From positions 1 to 8,489 of the forward strand of contig JBCBTD010000108.1 in the NCBI GenBank assembly GCA_039818825.1: a DNA stretch of 8,489 bases. The letters run 5' to 3'. Source of the stretch: JBCBTD01 sp039818825 (GTDB lineage Bacteria; Pseudomonadota; Alphaproteobacteria; Geminicoccales; Geminicoccaceae). Shown here piece after piece: positions 1 through 6,139 of the stretch; position 1 is the stretch's first letter; every line of letters begins with the position of its first letter. The notes below the pieces were generated by a model. That model was not told the origin of the DNA, did not search any database, and worked only from the letters and a program-made list of their open reading frames with translations. Both the position numbers and the translations under genes were made by a program.

Positions 1-993
1 ATCGATCCCGTCCCACAGGACGCAACGGGCACGATGGCGCCTGCCGGCATCGACCGTCTGCATAGGAATAAAATCTGAATCGCATCGCCCGGCGCGGAAA
101 TGGTCGCAGCGCGGCCCGAAATTGCAGCCCGGCGGGCGTTCGTGCGGCAGGGGCAGCTGGCCGCGGATCGGCATCAACGGGCGGGCGTGCTTGTCGGCAC
201 CGGGCAAGGGAATGGAGTTGAACAACCCGCGCGTGTAGGGGTGACGCATCGCCTCGAATACCTGGGCGACCGAGCCCGTCTCGACGGCCTCGCCCGAATA
301 CATGACCGTCAAACGGTCGCAGGTCTCGAGGATCAGACCGAGATTGTGACTGATGTAGAGCATCGAAGCCCCGGAGCTCGAGGCGAGTTCCCGGATCAGC
401 TCGATCACGCCCGCCTCGACGGTGACGTCGAGTGCGGTGGTCGGCTCGTCGAGCAGCAACAGTGATGGCCCGCCGAGCAAGGCCATGGCGATCACCACCC
501 GCTGCTGCTGTCCGCCCGACAGCTGGTGCGGATAGGCGGCCATGATCCGCCCGGGGTCGGGGAGCTTTACCCGTTCGAGCATGTCGAGGGCGCGGTCGCG
601 GGCCTCCGCCTCACCGATCGACAGATGGTTGAGCGGGACCTCCATGAGCTGGCGGGCGACGCTCATCGACGGGTTCAGCGAAGCCATTGGCTCCTGATAG
701 ACCATGGCGATCTCGGAGCCACGGAGACGCCGCAATCGTTCCGCCGACAACGTCGCCAGATCGTCGCCCTTGAAGCGGATCCGGCCGCCGACGACTCGGC
801 CGTTGCGGCCCAGGTACTGCATGATCGCGAGCGCGACGGTGGACTTCCCGCAGCCACTCTCGCCGACGAGGCCAACCGCGTCGCCGGGCATGACCTCCAA
901 GCTGAAGTCCACGACTGCGGGGATCTCCCCAGCCCGCGTGAAGTAGGAGATCGACAGATTCTCACAGGTCAAAACGGGGGTCGGCTCGGTCAT
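1..993 (-). CDS. DppD/OppD-type peptide ABC transporter ATPase (partial, runs off left edge)
   Basis: This is the ATP-hydrolysing subunit of the peptide-type ABC importer encoded with the upstream permeases; it acts at the cytoplasmic face of the inner membrane. I translated 331 codons from ATG 993 with no stop before base 1. Visible motifs are Walker A GESGCGKS (residues 44-51), Q-loop Q100 in YQEPMASLNP, signature LSGGQ (158-162), Walker B LLLLDE (178-183) and the H-loop histidine H216. A C-terminal oligo_HPY-type region follows, with cysteines C290, C296, C304 and C324. Such cysteines are typical of OppD/DppD proteins and are reported to bind an Fe-S cluster in some. Family members are usually about 325-340 residues, so little should be missing unless it is fused to a second ATPase. 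The start follows a strong Shine-Dalgarno site, 11 nt after the permease stop. The family is certain; the substrate is not known. Confidence 0.95.
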   Translation of the reverse strand, partial: MTEPTPVLTCENLSISYFTRAGEIPAVVDFSLEVMPGDAVGLVGESGCGKSTVALAIMQYLGRNGRVVGGRIRFKGDDLATLSAERLRRLRGSEIAMVYQEPMASLNPSMSVARQLMEVPLNHLSIGEAEARDRALDMLERVKLPDPGRIMAAYPHQLSGGQQQRVVIAMALLGGPSLLLLDEPTTALDVTVEAGVIELIRELASSSGASMLYISHNLGLILETCDRLTVMYSGEAVETGSVAQVFEAMRHPYTRGLFNSIPLPGADKHARPLMPIRGQLPLPHERPPGCNFGPRCDHFRAGRCDSDFIPMQTVDAGRRHRARCVLWDGID

Positions 994-998
994 CGGCG

Positions 999-1005
999 AC
1001 CTCCT
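999..1005 (-). promoter_or_regulatory. Strong Shine-Dalgarno overlapping the permease stop codon
   Basis: On the minus strand AGGAGGT begins with the last base of the TGA stop of the DppC-type permease and ends five bases before ATG 993. This fixes the ATPase start. It also suggests that a ribosome terminating on the permease gene can restart on the ATPase gene. Confidence 0.8.
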
Positions 1006-2027
1006 CAATCCTTGAGCGACAATTCGCGCAGGCCGTCGGCCAGCAGGTTGAAACCCAGAATCAGACTGGACACCGACAATGCCGGGACGAGCAGCATGTA
1101 GGCGAACTGCCAGAGCAACGCCACGCGCGCGCTCTCGCGGATCATCAACCCCCAGTCCGGGTCCGGCGGCTGCAGGCCGAGGCCGAGAAAGGTCAGTGTC
1201 GTGATGGCGACGGTGGTGTAGCCGAGCCGCAGGCACGCATCGACGATGATCGGCCCGCGGACGTTCGGCAGCAGCTCCACCAGCATGATGTACAGTGGGT
1301 GTTCGCCGCGCGTTTGGGCGGCGAAGACGTAGTCGCGGGTTTTGATGTCGAGCGTCAGACCGCGGACGATGCGCATGATCGCCGGTGCGGAGGCGAAGGT
1401 CACCGCGATGACGATGTTGAGACCGCTCGCGCCCAGGTAGTTCAGGATGACGATGAACAACACCATCACCGGAAACGACAAGAAGACGTTGGCGACGAAG
1501 GAAATGATCTCGTCCCACCAGCCGGCGAGATAGCCGGCGACCAAGCCGAAGACCGTGCCGATCAGGTAGGCCACCAGCGTCGCCGTCACGCCCCAAACCA
1601 GAACCCGCTGACACCCCCAGATCGCGCGACTGAGCATGTCACGGCCGCGGCCGTCGGCGCCGAGCCAGAAGAAATGGTCGCGCGTCTCGGTCAGCGGCAG
1701 GGTGAATGGGGCGATCGGTCGATTGGGGTCTTCGAGCGGCAGGTAGGGCGCGGTGACCGCCATCAGCAGCCAGAAGAAGACGAGGGTGGTGCCGATCACC
1801 GCGACCGTGCTCTCGCGGAAAGCGCGGATCGCCAGGACGTAGAGCACGAGCGTCGCCGGGATCGCCGGCAGCAGAACGTAAGGCTGGAGCGGTCCCAAGT
1901 GCCGGCCCAGCAGCACGTAGGCGGTCAGCGGCAGCCACATCGTCGCGATCAGCACGAACAGCGCATCGGGCGACGTCAGGCGGTCGAGCAGGCGCGGTCG
2001 CTCCAGATCAGCCGGGATCGTGGCCAT
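1005..2027 (-). CDS. DppC/OppC-type peptide ABC transporter permease with extended N-terminus
   Basis: This is the second inner-membrane permease of the importer (340 residues). The family hallmarks are clear: FFWLGADGRGRDMLSR (119-134), the multi-spanning core, the EAA-type loop that contacts the ATPase (about 231-260, RDYVFAAQTRG then LPNVRGP) and the C-terminal FNLLADGLRE. Typical DppC proteins have a short cytoplasmic N-terminus and a first helix directly before the extracytoplasmic segment; here that helix is about residues 74-93. Two further hydrophobic stretches precede it (about 22-41 and 50-69), which makes this protein about 50-60 residues longer than the usual pattern. The ATG at 2027 lies 9 nt after the DppB-type stop. 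Its Shine-Dalgarno is weak, which suggests translational coupling. Family assignment is firm; the substrate is unknown. Confidence 0.95.
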   Translation of the reverse strand: MATIPADLERPRLLDRLTSPDALFVLIATMWLPLTAYVLLGRHLGPLQPYVLLPAIPATLVLYVLAIRAFRESTVAVIGTTLVFFWLLMAVTAPYLPLEDPNRPIAPFTLPLTETRDHFFWLGADGRGRDMLSRAIWGCQRVLVWGVTATLVAYLIGTVFGLVAGYLAGWWDEIISFVANVFLSFPVMVLFIVILNYLGASGLNIVIAVTFASAPAIMRIVRGLTLDIKTRDYVFAAQTRGEHPLYIMLVELLPNVRGPIIVDACLRLGYTTVAITTLTFLGLGLQPPDPDWGLMIRESARVALLWQFAYMLLVPALSVSSLILGFNLLADGLRELSLKD

Positions 2028-2036
2028 CGGGCGCTC

Positions 2037-2987
2037 TCATTGGAAACGGATCCGGGGATTGAGAAAGGTGTAGCCGACGTCCGAGATGATCTGCGACGTG
2101 ACGGCCACGCCGACGGCAACCAACGTCGCCGCTTGAACCACGTAGACGTCGCCGAACAGCGCCGCTTCCAACAGCAGCTTGCCGAATCCGTTGTACTCGA
2201 AGAACACCTCGACGACGACGACACCCGACAAGAGCCAGTTGAGCTGCAGGACGATGATGGTGAAGGGTGCGATCAGCGCGTTGCGCAGGGCGTGGCCGAC
2301 GATCACGCGATGGTACGGCAGCCCCTTCAACACCGCCGTCCGGACGTACTGGGACGTCATCACCTCGGCCATCGACGCACGGGTCATGCGCGCGACGTAG
2401 CCGAAGCCGTAGAGGACCAGGGTCAGGACCGGCAGCACCAACTGCCAGCCGTCGAAGCCCTGAACCATCGCCGACTTGGCCGGCAGCCAGCCGAGGCCGA
2501 GGGCGAAGACCACGGTCAGCATGATCGCCGTGGCGATTTCGGGGATCGAGGTGGTGAAGACGGCAACGAACGAAAGCGCCCGGTCCTGGATCGAGCCCTC
2601 GCGCATCCCGGCCAGGACACCCGTGACCAAGGCCAAGGGGATCATCAGGGCGAACACCCAGAACGCCAACACCGCGGTGTTCCACAGCCGGTCGGCCAGC
2701 AGGGGGCCGACGGCGGTGTTCTTTTCGAACGACGTCCCGAGCTCGCCCTGGGCCACGTCAGCGACCCAGGCGACGTAGCGTTCGTGGAAGGGACGATCGA
2801 GCCCCTTCTCGGCCAACCAGTTCTGGTAGGCCTCGTCGCTCAGGGTCGCCACACCGAAGCCACCGAGTTCGGCGACCGCCAGCTTCTTCTTGAACGCCGG
2901 CGTGTCGAAGATGACGAAGATCAGCAACGAGGCGAACGCCATGATCAGCAGCATCTGACCGAGGCGGCGGAGGATCAGCGCCGGCAT
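2037..2987 (-). CDS. DppB/OppB-type peptide ABC transporter permease
   Basis: This is the first inner-membrane permease of the importer (316 residues from ATG 2987). It starts with the typical MPALILRRLGQMLLIM membrane segment. A periplasmic stretch follows, containing the family-like GLDRPFHERYVAWV (62-75) and GELGTSF (81-87). The helices of the BPD_transp_1 domain come next, with an EAA loop around 214-241 (YVRTAVLKGLPYHRV then ALRNALI) and a C-terminal FLNPRIRF. The frame is open further upstream to 3149, but that extra 54-residue part is hydrophilic, unlike the family, and overlaps the end of the binding-protein gene. ATG 2987 is preceded by GAGGTG with a 7-nt spacer, so I chose it. It forms a heterodimeric channel with the DppC-type partner encoded 9 nt downstream. 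Confidence 0.95.
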   Translation of the reverse strand: MPALILRRLGQMLLIMAFASLLIFVIFDTPAFKKKLAVAELGGFGVATLSDEAYQNWLAEKGLDRPFHERYVAWVADVAQGELGTSFEKNTAVGPLLADRLWNTAVLAFWVFALMIPLALVTGVLAGMREGSIQDRALSFVAVFTTSIPEIATAIMLTVVFALGLGWLPAKSAMVQGFDGWQLVLPVLTLVLYGFGYVARMTRASMAEVMTSQYVRTAVLKGLPYHRVIVGHALRNALIAPFTIIVLQLNWLLSGVVVVEVFFEYNGFGKLLLEAALFGDVYVVQAATLVAVGVAVTSQIISDVGYTFLNPRIRFQ

Positions 2988-3031
2988 CGTCGGACACCTC
3001 GTGCGGTGCGGCGTGCCGGCGTCGAGCGAGC

Positions 3032-3068
3032 GGCCCGGCCGACGGACATGGCCGTCGGCACCCGGGCC
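3032..3068 (-). promoter_or_regulatory. Intra-operon stem-loop after the solute-binding-protein gene
   Basis: An 8-bp perfect inverted repeat (GCCGACGG at 3038-3045, CCGTCGGC at 3052-3059) encloses a 6-nt loop. It is extended by a 6-bp outer stem (3032-3037 with 3063-3068) after a 3-nt bulge. The structure sits in the 88-nt gap between the binding-protein stop and the DppB-type start. No U-tract follows on the minus strand, so it is not a classic intrinsic terminator. Stem-loops in this position are known to protect upstream mRNA or partly attenuate transcription, giving more binding protein than permease. That role is inferred here. Confidence 0.6.
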
Positions 3069-3075
3069 CGAAGCG

Positions 3076-4755
3076 TCAGGTCGCGATCCAGGCCTGACCG
3101 TATTGGTGGTAGACGGTCGGATGCGCGTGCAGGTTCCGCACGTTGTCACGGACGATCGTGAAGATCGGGCGGAACACCGGCTGCACCATCACCGCCTGAT
3201 CCTGGAGGATGCGCTCGACGGCTTCCATCTTTGCCCGCCGCTCGTCGACGTCGAAGGTGGCCTCCGCCTCGTCGAGCGCGGCGTCGAACGCGGCATCACT
3301 GAACTTGCTCTCGTTCCACGGCGTGCCGGTCCGGTACGCGAGCGAGAGAACCATGGTGCCGAGCGGCCGGTGGGTCCAAGCGGTCGCGCCGAACGGCGTC
3401 TCGTCCCAGATCTCCCAGAAGCGGGAGGCCGGCATGACGTTGATGTTGAGCTGCACGCCGATGTCTTGGAGCTGGTCACGCATGATCTCGGTCGCGGCCT
3501 GATGCCAGGGGCCGTCGGTGTTGCCCACGTCGATCGTCAACTCCAGCCCCTCGCCGTGGCCCGCTTCGGCGAGCAAGGCCCTGGCACCCTCGACGTCTCG
3601 CTGCAACGGCGGCAGCTCGAAGTACTCGGGGTGGATCGGTGCCACGTGATGATTTTCGCCGCGATCGCCAGCGCCGAGAAAGACCAGGTCGGTGAATACG
3701 CCGTTGTCGACGCCCTTGACGATCGCCTGTCGCACGCGGATGTCGTCGAAGGGTGGCGTGTCGGTACGGAACCGGCAGCAAAGCGTCTGCGCCGTGCGCG
3801 CCTCCAGCACCGTACCGGGGAGCGAGCGGGCCAGTGGCAACTGTTCGATCCCGAACTCGTACACGGTATCGACGTCGCCCGACGCGTAGGCGGTCAGTTG
3901 GTTCTCGGCGTCGAAGTTGTAGTAGTGAATCTCGTCCAGATAGACGTCACCGCCCCAATAGACGAAGGGTTCGCCCGTCGCCGTCTCGGTAACGCGGCGA
4001 AGAATGCAGCGTGAGCCGACCTCGAACTCGGCGAACGTGTACGGCCCGGTGCCGATGGGGTCGACGTCGAAGGGCGGGCTGAACGACGGGTGCAGGATCG
4101 CCGCGGGGTAATTGTAGAGGTCCTCCGGCACCGAGAGCACCGGCTTGGTGAGGTTGAAGCGGACAGTGTGGGGATCGATGACGTCGACCGCCCCTTCGAT
4201 CATCCGGCTGCCACCGTCGCCCGGCTCCACCATGGCAGCGAAGGTCGAAAGGCCGGCGTTCGAACTGCCCAGATTCGGATCGAGCCAACGCTCCACGTTC
4301 CAGCGCACGTCGTCGGCGGTGAAGTCGTCGCCATTGTGCCACTTCACGCCCTGGCGCAGAAAAAATGTCCAAGTTTTAAGGTCGTCGGATGCTTCCCAGC
4401 GCTCGGCCAACAGCGGCCGGGTGACGTTGTCCGGGCCGGTGATCGCCAGATACTCGACGACGTGCCGCGACTGGTTGGACATTTGCGTCCAGGAGTAGGT
4501 CGCTGGGTCGTCCATCTTCTGGACCTGCATGGCCACCCGCAGGATGCCGCCCGATTGCGGGCTGTCCGTCTGCTGCGCGGCGGCCGGATCGACCGAAGAC
4601 TCGCCCGTGATGTGCCCCGCCATCGCATAGGCGGCTGCCGACGAAACGCCCAAAAGTGTGGCGGAGCGCAAGAACTCGCGCCGATCCGTCTTCCCGTCAG
4701 CCAATTGCCGCGCAAACACGTGCACCAAGGGGTGCTGGGGTCGATCGGTCATCAT
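3076..4755 (-). CDS. Peptide-type ABC transporter solute-binding protein (SBP_bac_5) with Tat signal
   Basis: This is the periplasmic solute receptor of the importer (559 residues). The N-terminus carries a twin-arginine motif, DRREFLR (24-30), followed by a hydrophobic stretch (31-47), which implies folded export by the Tat pathway. Cleavage may fall near the AAAQQ stretch at 58-62. There is no lipobox cysteine. The SBP_bac_5 core shows LLAERWEASDDLKTW, then VKWHNGDDFTADDVRW (137-152), a GTGPYTF segment and an IRVRQAI segment. Members bind di- or oligopeptides, nickel, opines, glutathione or sugars, so the ligand cannot be called. Two adjacent ATG codons (4755 and 4752) follow GGGAG; the second has the better 7-nt spacing. 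It is the first gene of the operon. Codons 126-132 are unusually AT-rich (see findings). Confidence 0.95.
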   Translation of the reverse strand: MMTDRPQHPLVHVFARQLADGKTDRREFLRSATLLGVSSAAAYAMAGHITGESSVDPAAAQQTDSPQSGGILRVAMQVQKMDDPATYSWTQMSNQSRHVVEYLAITGPDNVTRPLLAERWEASDDLKTWTFFLRQGVKWHNGDDFTADDVRWNVERWLDPNLGSSNAGLSTFAAMVEPGDGGSRMIEGAVDVIDPHTVRFNLTKPVLSVPEDLYNYPAAILHPSFSPPFDVDPIGTGPYTFAEFEVGSRCILRRVTETATGEPFVYWGGDVYLDEIHYYNFDAENQLTAYASGDVDTVYEFGIEQLPLARSLPGTVLEARTAQTLCCRFRTDTPPFDDIRVRQAIVKGVDNGVFTDLVFLGAGDRGENHHVAPIHPEYFELPPLQRDVEGARALLAEAGHGEGLELTIDVGNTDGPWHQAATEIMRDQLQDIGVQLNINVMPASRFWEIWDETPFGATAWTHRPLGTMVLSLAYRTGTPWNESKFSDAAFDAALDEAEATFDVDERRAKMEAVERILQDQAVMVQPVFRPIFTIVRDNVRNLHAHPTVYHQYGQAWIAT

Positions 4756-4788
4756 GGAACTCCCGAGCGTCTTGGTTATGGCTCGTCA

Positions 4789-4802
4789 GCGGTGTCCACC
4801 GC
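4789..4802. promoter_or_regulatory. Inverted repeat upstream of the binding-protein gene, possible operator
   Basis: The arms GCGGTG and CACCGC are perfectly complementary around a 2-bp centre, 33 to 46 bp upstream of ATG 4755. Symmetry and position suit a dimeric repressor or activator site controlling the transport operon. No regulator gene is present in the window. GC-rich DNA gives some such dyads by chance. Confidence 0.35.
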
Positions 4803-4832
4803 GCTCAGGAGCAAAACTTAGGAACGGCTGGC

Positions 4833-4859
4833 CCGGACGGCTACCCCCAATCCGTCCGG
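4833..4859. promoter_or_regulatory. 8-bp inverted repeat with 11-nt loop between the small gene and the binding-protein gene
   Basis: CCGGACGG (4833-4840) and CCGTCCGG (4852-4859) are perfectly complementary. Read on the minus strand, the hairpin lies 31 nt after the stop of the possible small gene, and a modest T-rich stretch (TAAGTTTTGC) follows 12 nt later. It could be a weak terminator for that gene or a leader or operator element of the transport operon. The U-tract is too distant and too short for a confident terminator call. Confidence 0.4.
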
Positions 4860-4890
4860 CAAGCCCGCTGCGGCGTTCGGCCGTTCCACG

Positions 4891-5091
4891 TCACGGTTGA
4901 GCAGTCAGGCCCTGCGCCATCGCCGTCACGGTCCGACGATGCACCAGCTCGCTCAGCAAGCGGACACGTGCCCACGCATGCTGCACGGCCTGTTCGTGGT
5001 CGACATTCGGCTCACGAGCGAATGCGCGCACGGCCATTTGCGCGGTTTGTCTAGCCTCTCGACGCGCACGTCTGAGGTCGGTTGTTGTCAT
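4891..5091 (-). CDS. Possible small hypothetical protein, 66 aa, Arg/Ala-rich
   Basis: An open frame starts at ATG 5091 behind a good Shine-Dalgarno (TAGGAGA; the AGGAG core is 9 nt from the start) and ends at TGA 4891. It lies on the same strand as, and 135 nt upstream of, the binding-protein gene. The product is hydrophilic and basic, with an N-terminal stretch rich in arginine and alanine (LRRARREARQTAQ) and a second predicted-helical part (about 30-50). No membrane segment, signal or cysteine is seen, and I do not recognise a family. The support is the ribosome binding site, the placement in an otherwise empty region and the helical composition. Against it, short open frames are common in GC-rich DNA. 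If real, it could be a small regulatory or accessory protein, but nothing shows a function. Confidence 0.5.
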   Translation of the reverse strand: MTTTDLRRARREARQTAQMAVRAFAREPNVDHEQAVQHAWARVRLLSELVHRRTVTAMAQGLTAQP

Positions 5092-5129
5092 CGTCGTTGT
5101 CTCCTACGACTTTCCACCTGTGACGATAC

Positions 5130-5141
5130 GTAGCTCGCTAC
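5130..5141. promoter_or_regulatory. 12-bp dyad, possible operator
   Basis: The arms GTAGC and GCTAC flank a 2-bp centre, about 39-50 bp upstream of the start of the possible small gene on the minus strand. GATACG, also found in the direct repeats further right, lies next to it at 5125-5130. A regulator site is plausible but rests on symmetry and position only. Confidence 0.3.
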
Positions 5142-5192
5142 TGCCGTCGAGGGGGTCATCTCGCACGCGCGAAGGTAGAAAGAGCGAGATGA

Positions 5193-5221
5193 GATACGAT
5201 GAATGAACGATGATACGATGA
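5193..5221. repeat. Direct repeat GATACGATGA x2 in the divergent promoter region
   Basis: Identical 10-bp copies occur at 5193-5202 and 5212-5221, starting 19 bp apart, close to two helical turns. They would therefore lie on roughly the same face of the DNA. They sit 63-91 bp upstream of the SDR start, where activator or repressor half-sites are often found. The sequence is AT-richer than the surrounding GC-rich DNA, so a chance match is less likely. The binding protein is unknown. Confidence 0.5.
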
Positions 5222-5283
5222 CTGGGTGATCAGGACACCGGTCGGCCACCGCCGAGCCGACGACGGCAACGGGGCATGACGTC

Positions 5284-6066
5284 ATGACGATGACACTGGC
5301 TGGCAAAACGGCCGTGGTGACCGGCGCCGCCGCCGGGATCGGCCGCGCGATCGTCGAGCGTTTGGCAGCGGCGGAAGCCAGGGTGATCGTCACCGACGTC
5401 GATGGCGACGGCGCTCTGGCCGTCGCGACGTCCCTGCGCCAAGCCGGAGCTGTCGCCGAAGCGCATGTGCTCGACGTCACCGACGAGACTGCGATCGAAG
5501 CCGTCTTCGGCCACGTCGACGCGACCCACGGCCTCGACGTCGTCGTCAACAATGCCGGGTTCGCGTTCCAGGCGCCGATGGTCGACACCGACGTCGCCGC
5601 CTTTCGCCGCATCGTCGACGTCAACGTCCTCGGCGTCTTCCTCGGAATGCGGACGGCGGCGAGGCTGATGCTTGCACGCGGTACTGCCGGGCGCATCGTC
5701 AACATGGCGTCGGTATCGGGCCTGCGTGGCTCGGCCGGACGCATCGCGTATGGCGCCACCAAGGCCGCCGTGGTCAACATGACCCAGGTCGCCGCGGTGG
5801 AGTTGGGCCCGACGCCGATCACCGTCAACGCAATCGCACCCGGACCGGTCGAGACCCCGCTCATCAAGCGGATGCACACGCCGGCGACACGGGCTGGCTG
5901 GGCACGGCACGTGCCGCAGCGCCGCTATGCCGAACCCGCCGAAATCGCCGGCGTCGTGGTCTATCTGGCGTCGGACGAAGCCGGGTTCACGACCGGGCAG
6001 GTGGTCGCCGTCGACGGCGGGTTCCAGGCCGCAGGCATGATCTTCGACATCGCCGACGAGTCATGA
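5284..6066 (+). CDS. Short-chain dehydrogenase/reductase (classical SDR, likely NAD(H)-dependent)
   Basis: This cytoplasmic oxidoreductase of 260 residues has a single Rossmann-fold domain, the usual length for classical SDRs. Visible are the cofactor loop TGAAAGIG (13-20), an acidic residue at the end of the second strand (D38 in VIVTD, favouring NAD over NADP), D64, NNAG (89-92), and the catalytic set N114, S143, Y156 and K160 (YGATK). The APGPVETP segment (185-192) and the C-terminal TGQVVAVDGGF are typical. The substrate cannot be read from sequence; family members oxidise alcohols, sugars, 3-oxoacyl groups and others. ATG 5284 has only a weak GGGG upstream; the ATG two codons later is also possible. 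It is the first gene of a plus-strand unit with the two exporters, starting 73 nt before the preferred start of the first. Confidence 0.95.
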   Translation: MTMTLAGKTAVVTGAAAGIGRAIVERLAAAEARVIVTDVDGDGALAVATSLRQAGAVAEAHVLDVTDETAIEAVFGHVDATHGLDVVVNNAGFAFQAPMVDTDVAAFRRIVDVNVLGVFLGMRTAARLMLARGTAGRIVNMASVSGLRGSAGRIAYGATKAAVVNMTQVAAVELGPTPITVNAIAPGPVETPLIKRMHTPATRAGWARHVPQRRYAEPAEIAGVVVYLASDEAGFTTGQVVAVDGGFQAAGMIFDIADES

Positions 6067-6139
6067 GCGTCACCTCGGCCTTGCCTCGCCAGGGCGCATG
6101 TGGATTGGTCAGGCTGGTCCGAACTCAGTGGAGCCGCAC

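Larger units (their letters stand above)
5092..5283. other. Divergent intergenic region between the minus- and plus-strand transcription units
   Basis: This 192-bp stretch separates the minus-strand small gene and transport operon from the plus-strand SDR/exporter genes, so promoters for both directions should lie here or nearby. It is more AT-rich than its surroundings around 5171-5222 and contains the direct repeat and dyad listed separately. TACGAT (5195-5200 and 5214-5219) resembles a -10 box, but no convincing -35 partner is present at the right spacing. I therefore place no promoter. I see no coding region or RNA gene in it. Confidence 0.6.

Noticed and set aside
1299..3161. 620-codon open frame on the plus strand
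   Set aside because: It lies antisense to the two permease genes, and its product is a low-complexity Arg/Asp/Gln/His-rich chain with no domain. This is typical of the complement of GC-rich coding DNA.
3001..4014. 337-codon open frame on the plus strand
   Set aside because: It is antisense to the binding-protein gene, whose SBP_bac_5 motifs and Tat signal are unambiguous. The plus-strand product shows no recognisable motif.
4773..4797. TGGACA / CATAAC as a -35/-10 pair ahead of the binding-protein gene
   Set aside because: The boxes are only 12 bp apart, too close for a sigma-70 promoter, and TGGACA is part of the 4789-4802 dyad.
4090..4821. 243-codon open frame on the plus strand
   Set aside because: It is antisense to the N-terminal part of the binding protein and its leader, with no domain and no sensible ribosome binding site.
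5275..5286. Three-codon open frame (ATG ACG TCA TGA) overlapping the SDR start
   Set aside because: It could be a leader peptide, but it is too short to support, and the TGACGTCA palindrome inside it can arise by chance.
5088..5879. 263-codon open frame on the minus strand
   Set aside because: It covers the SDR gene in antisense. The product is Ser/Thr/Ala/Val-rich with no motif, whereas the plus strand has a complete SDR catalytic set.
6098..6139. N-terminal extension of the first exporter from ATG 6098
   Set aside because: The extra 14 residues are not hydrophobic and are absent from the paralogue, while GTG 6140 has a better-spaced Shine-Dalgarno.
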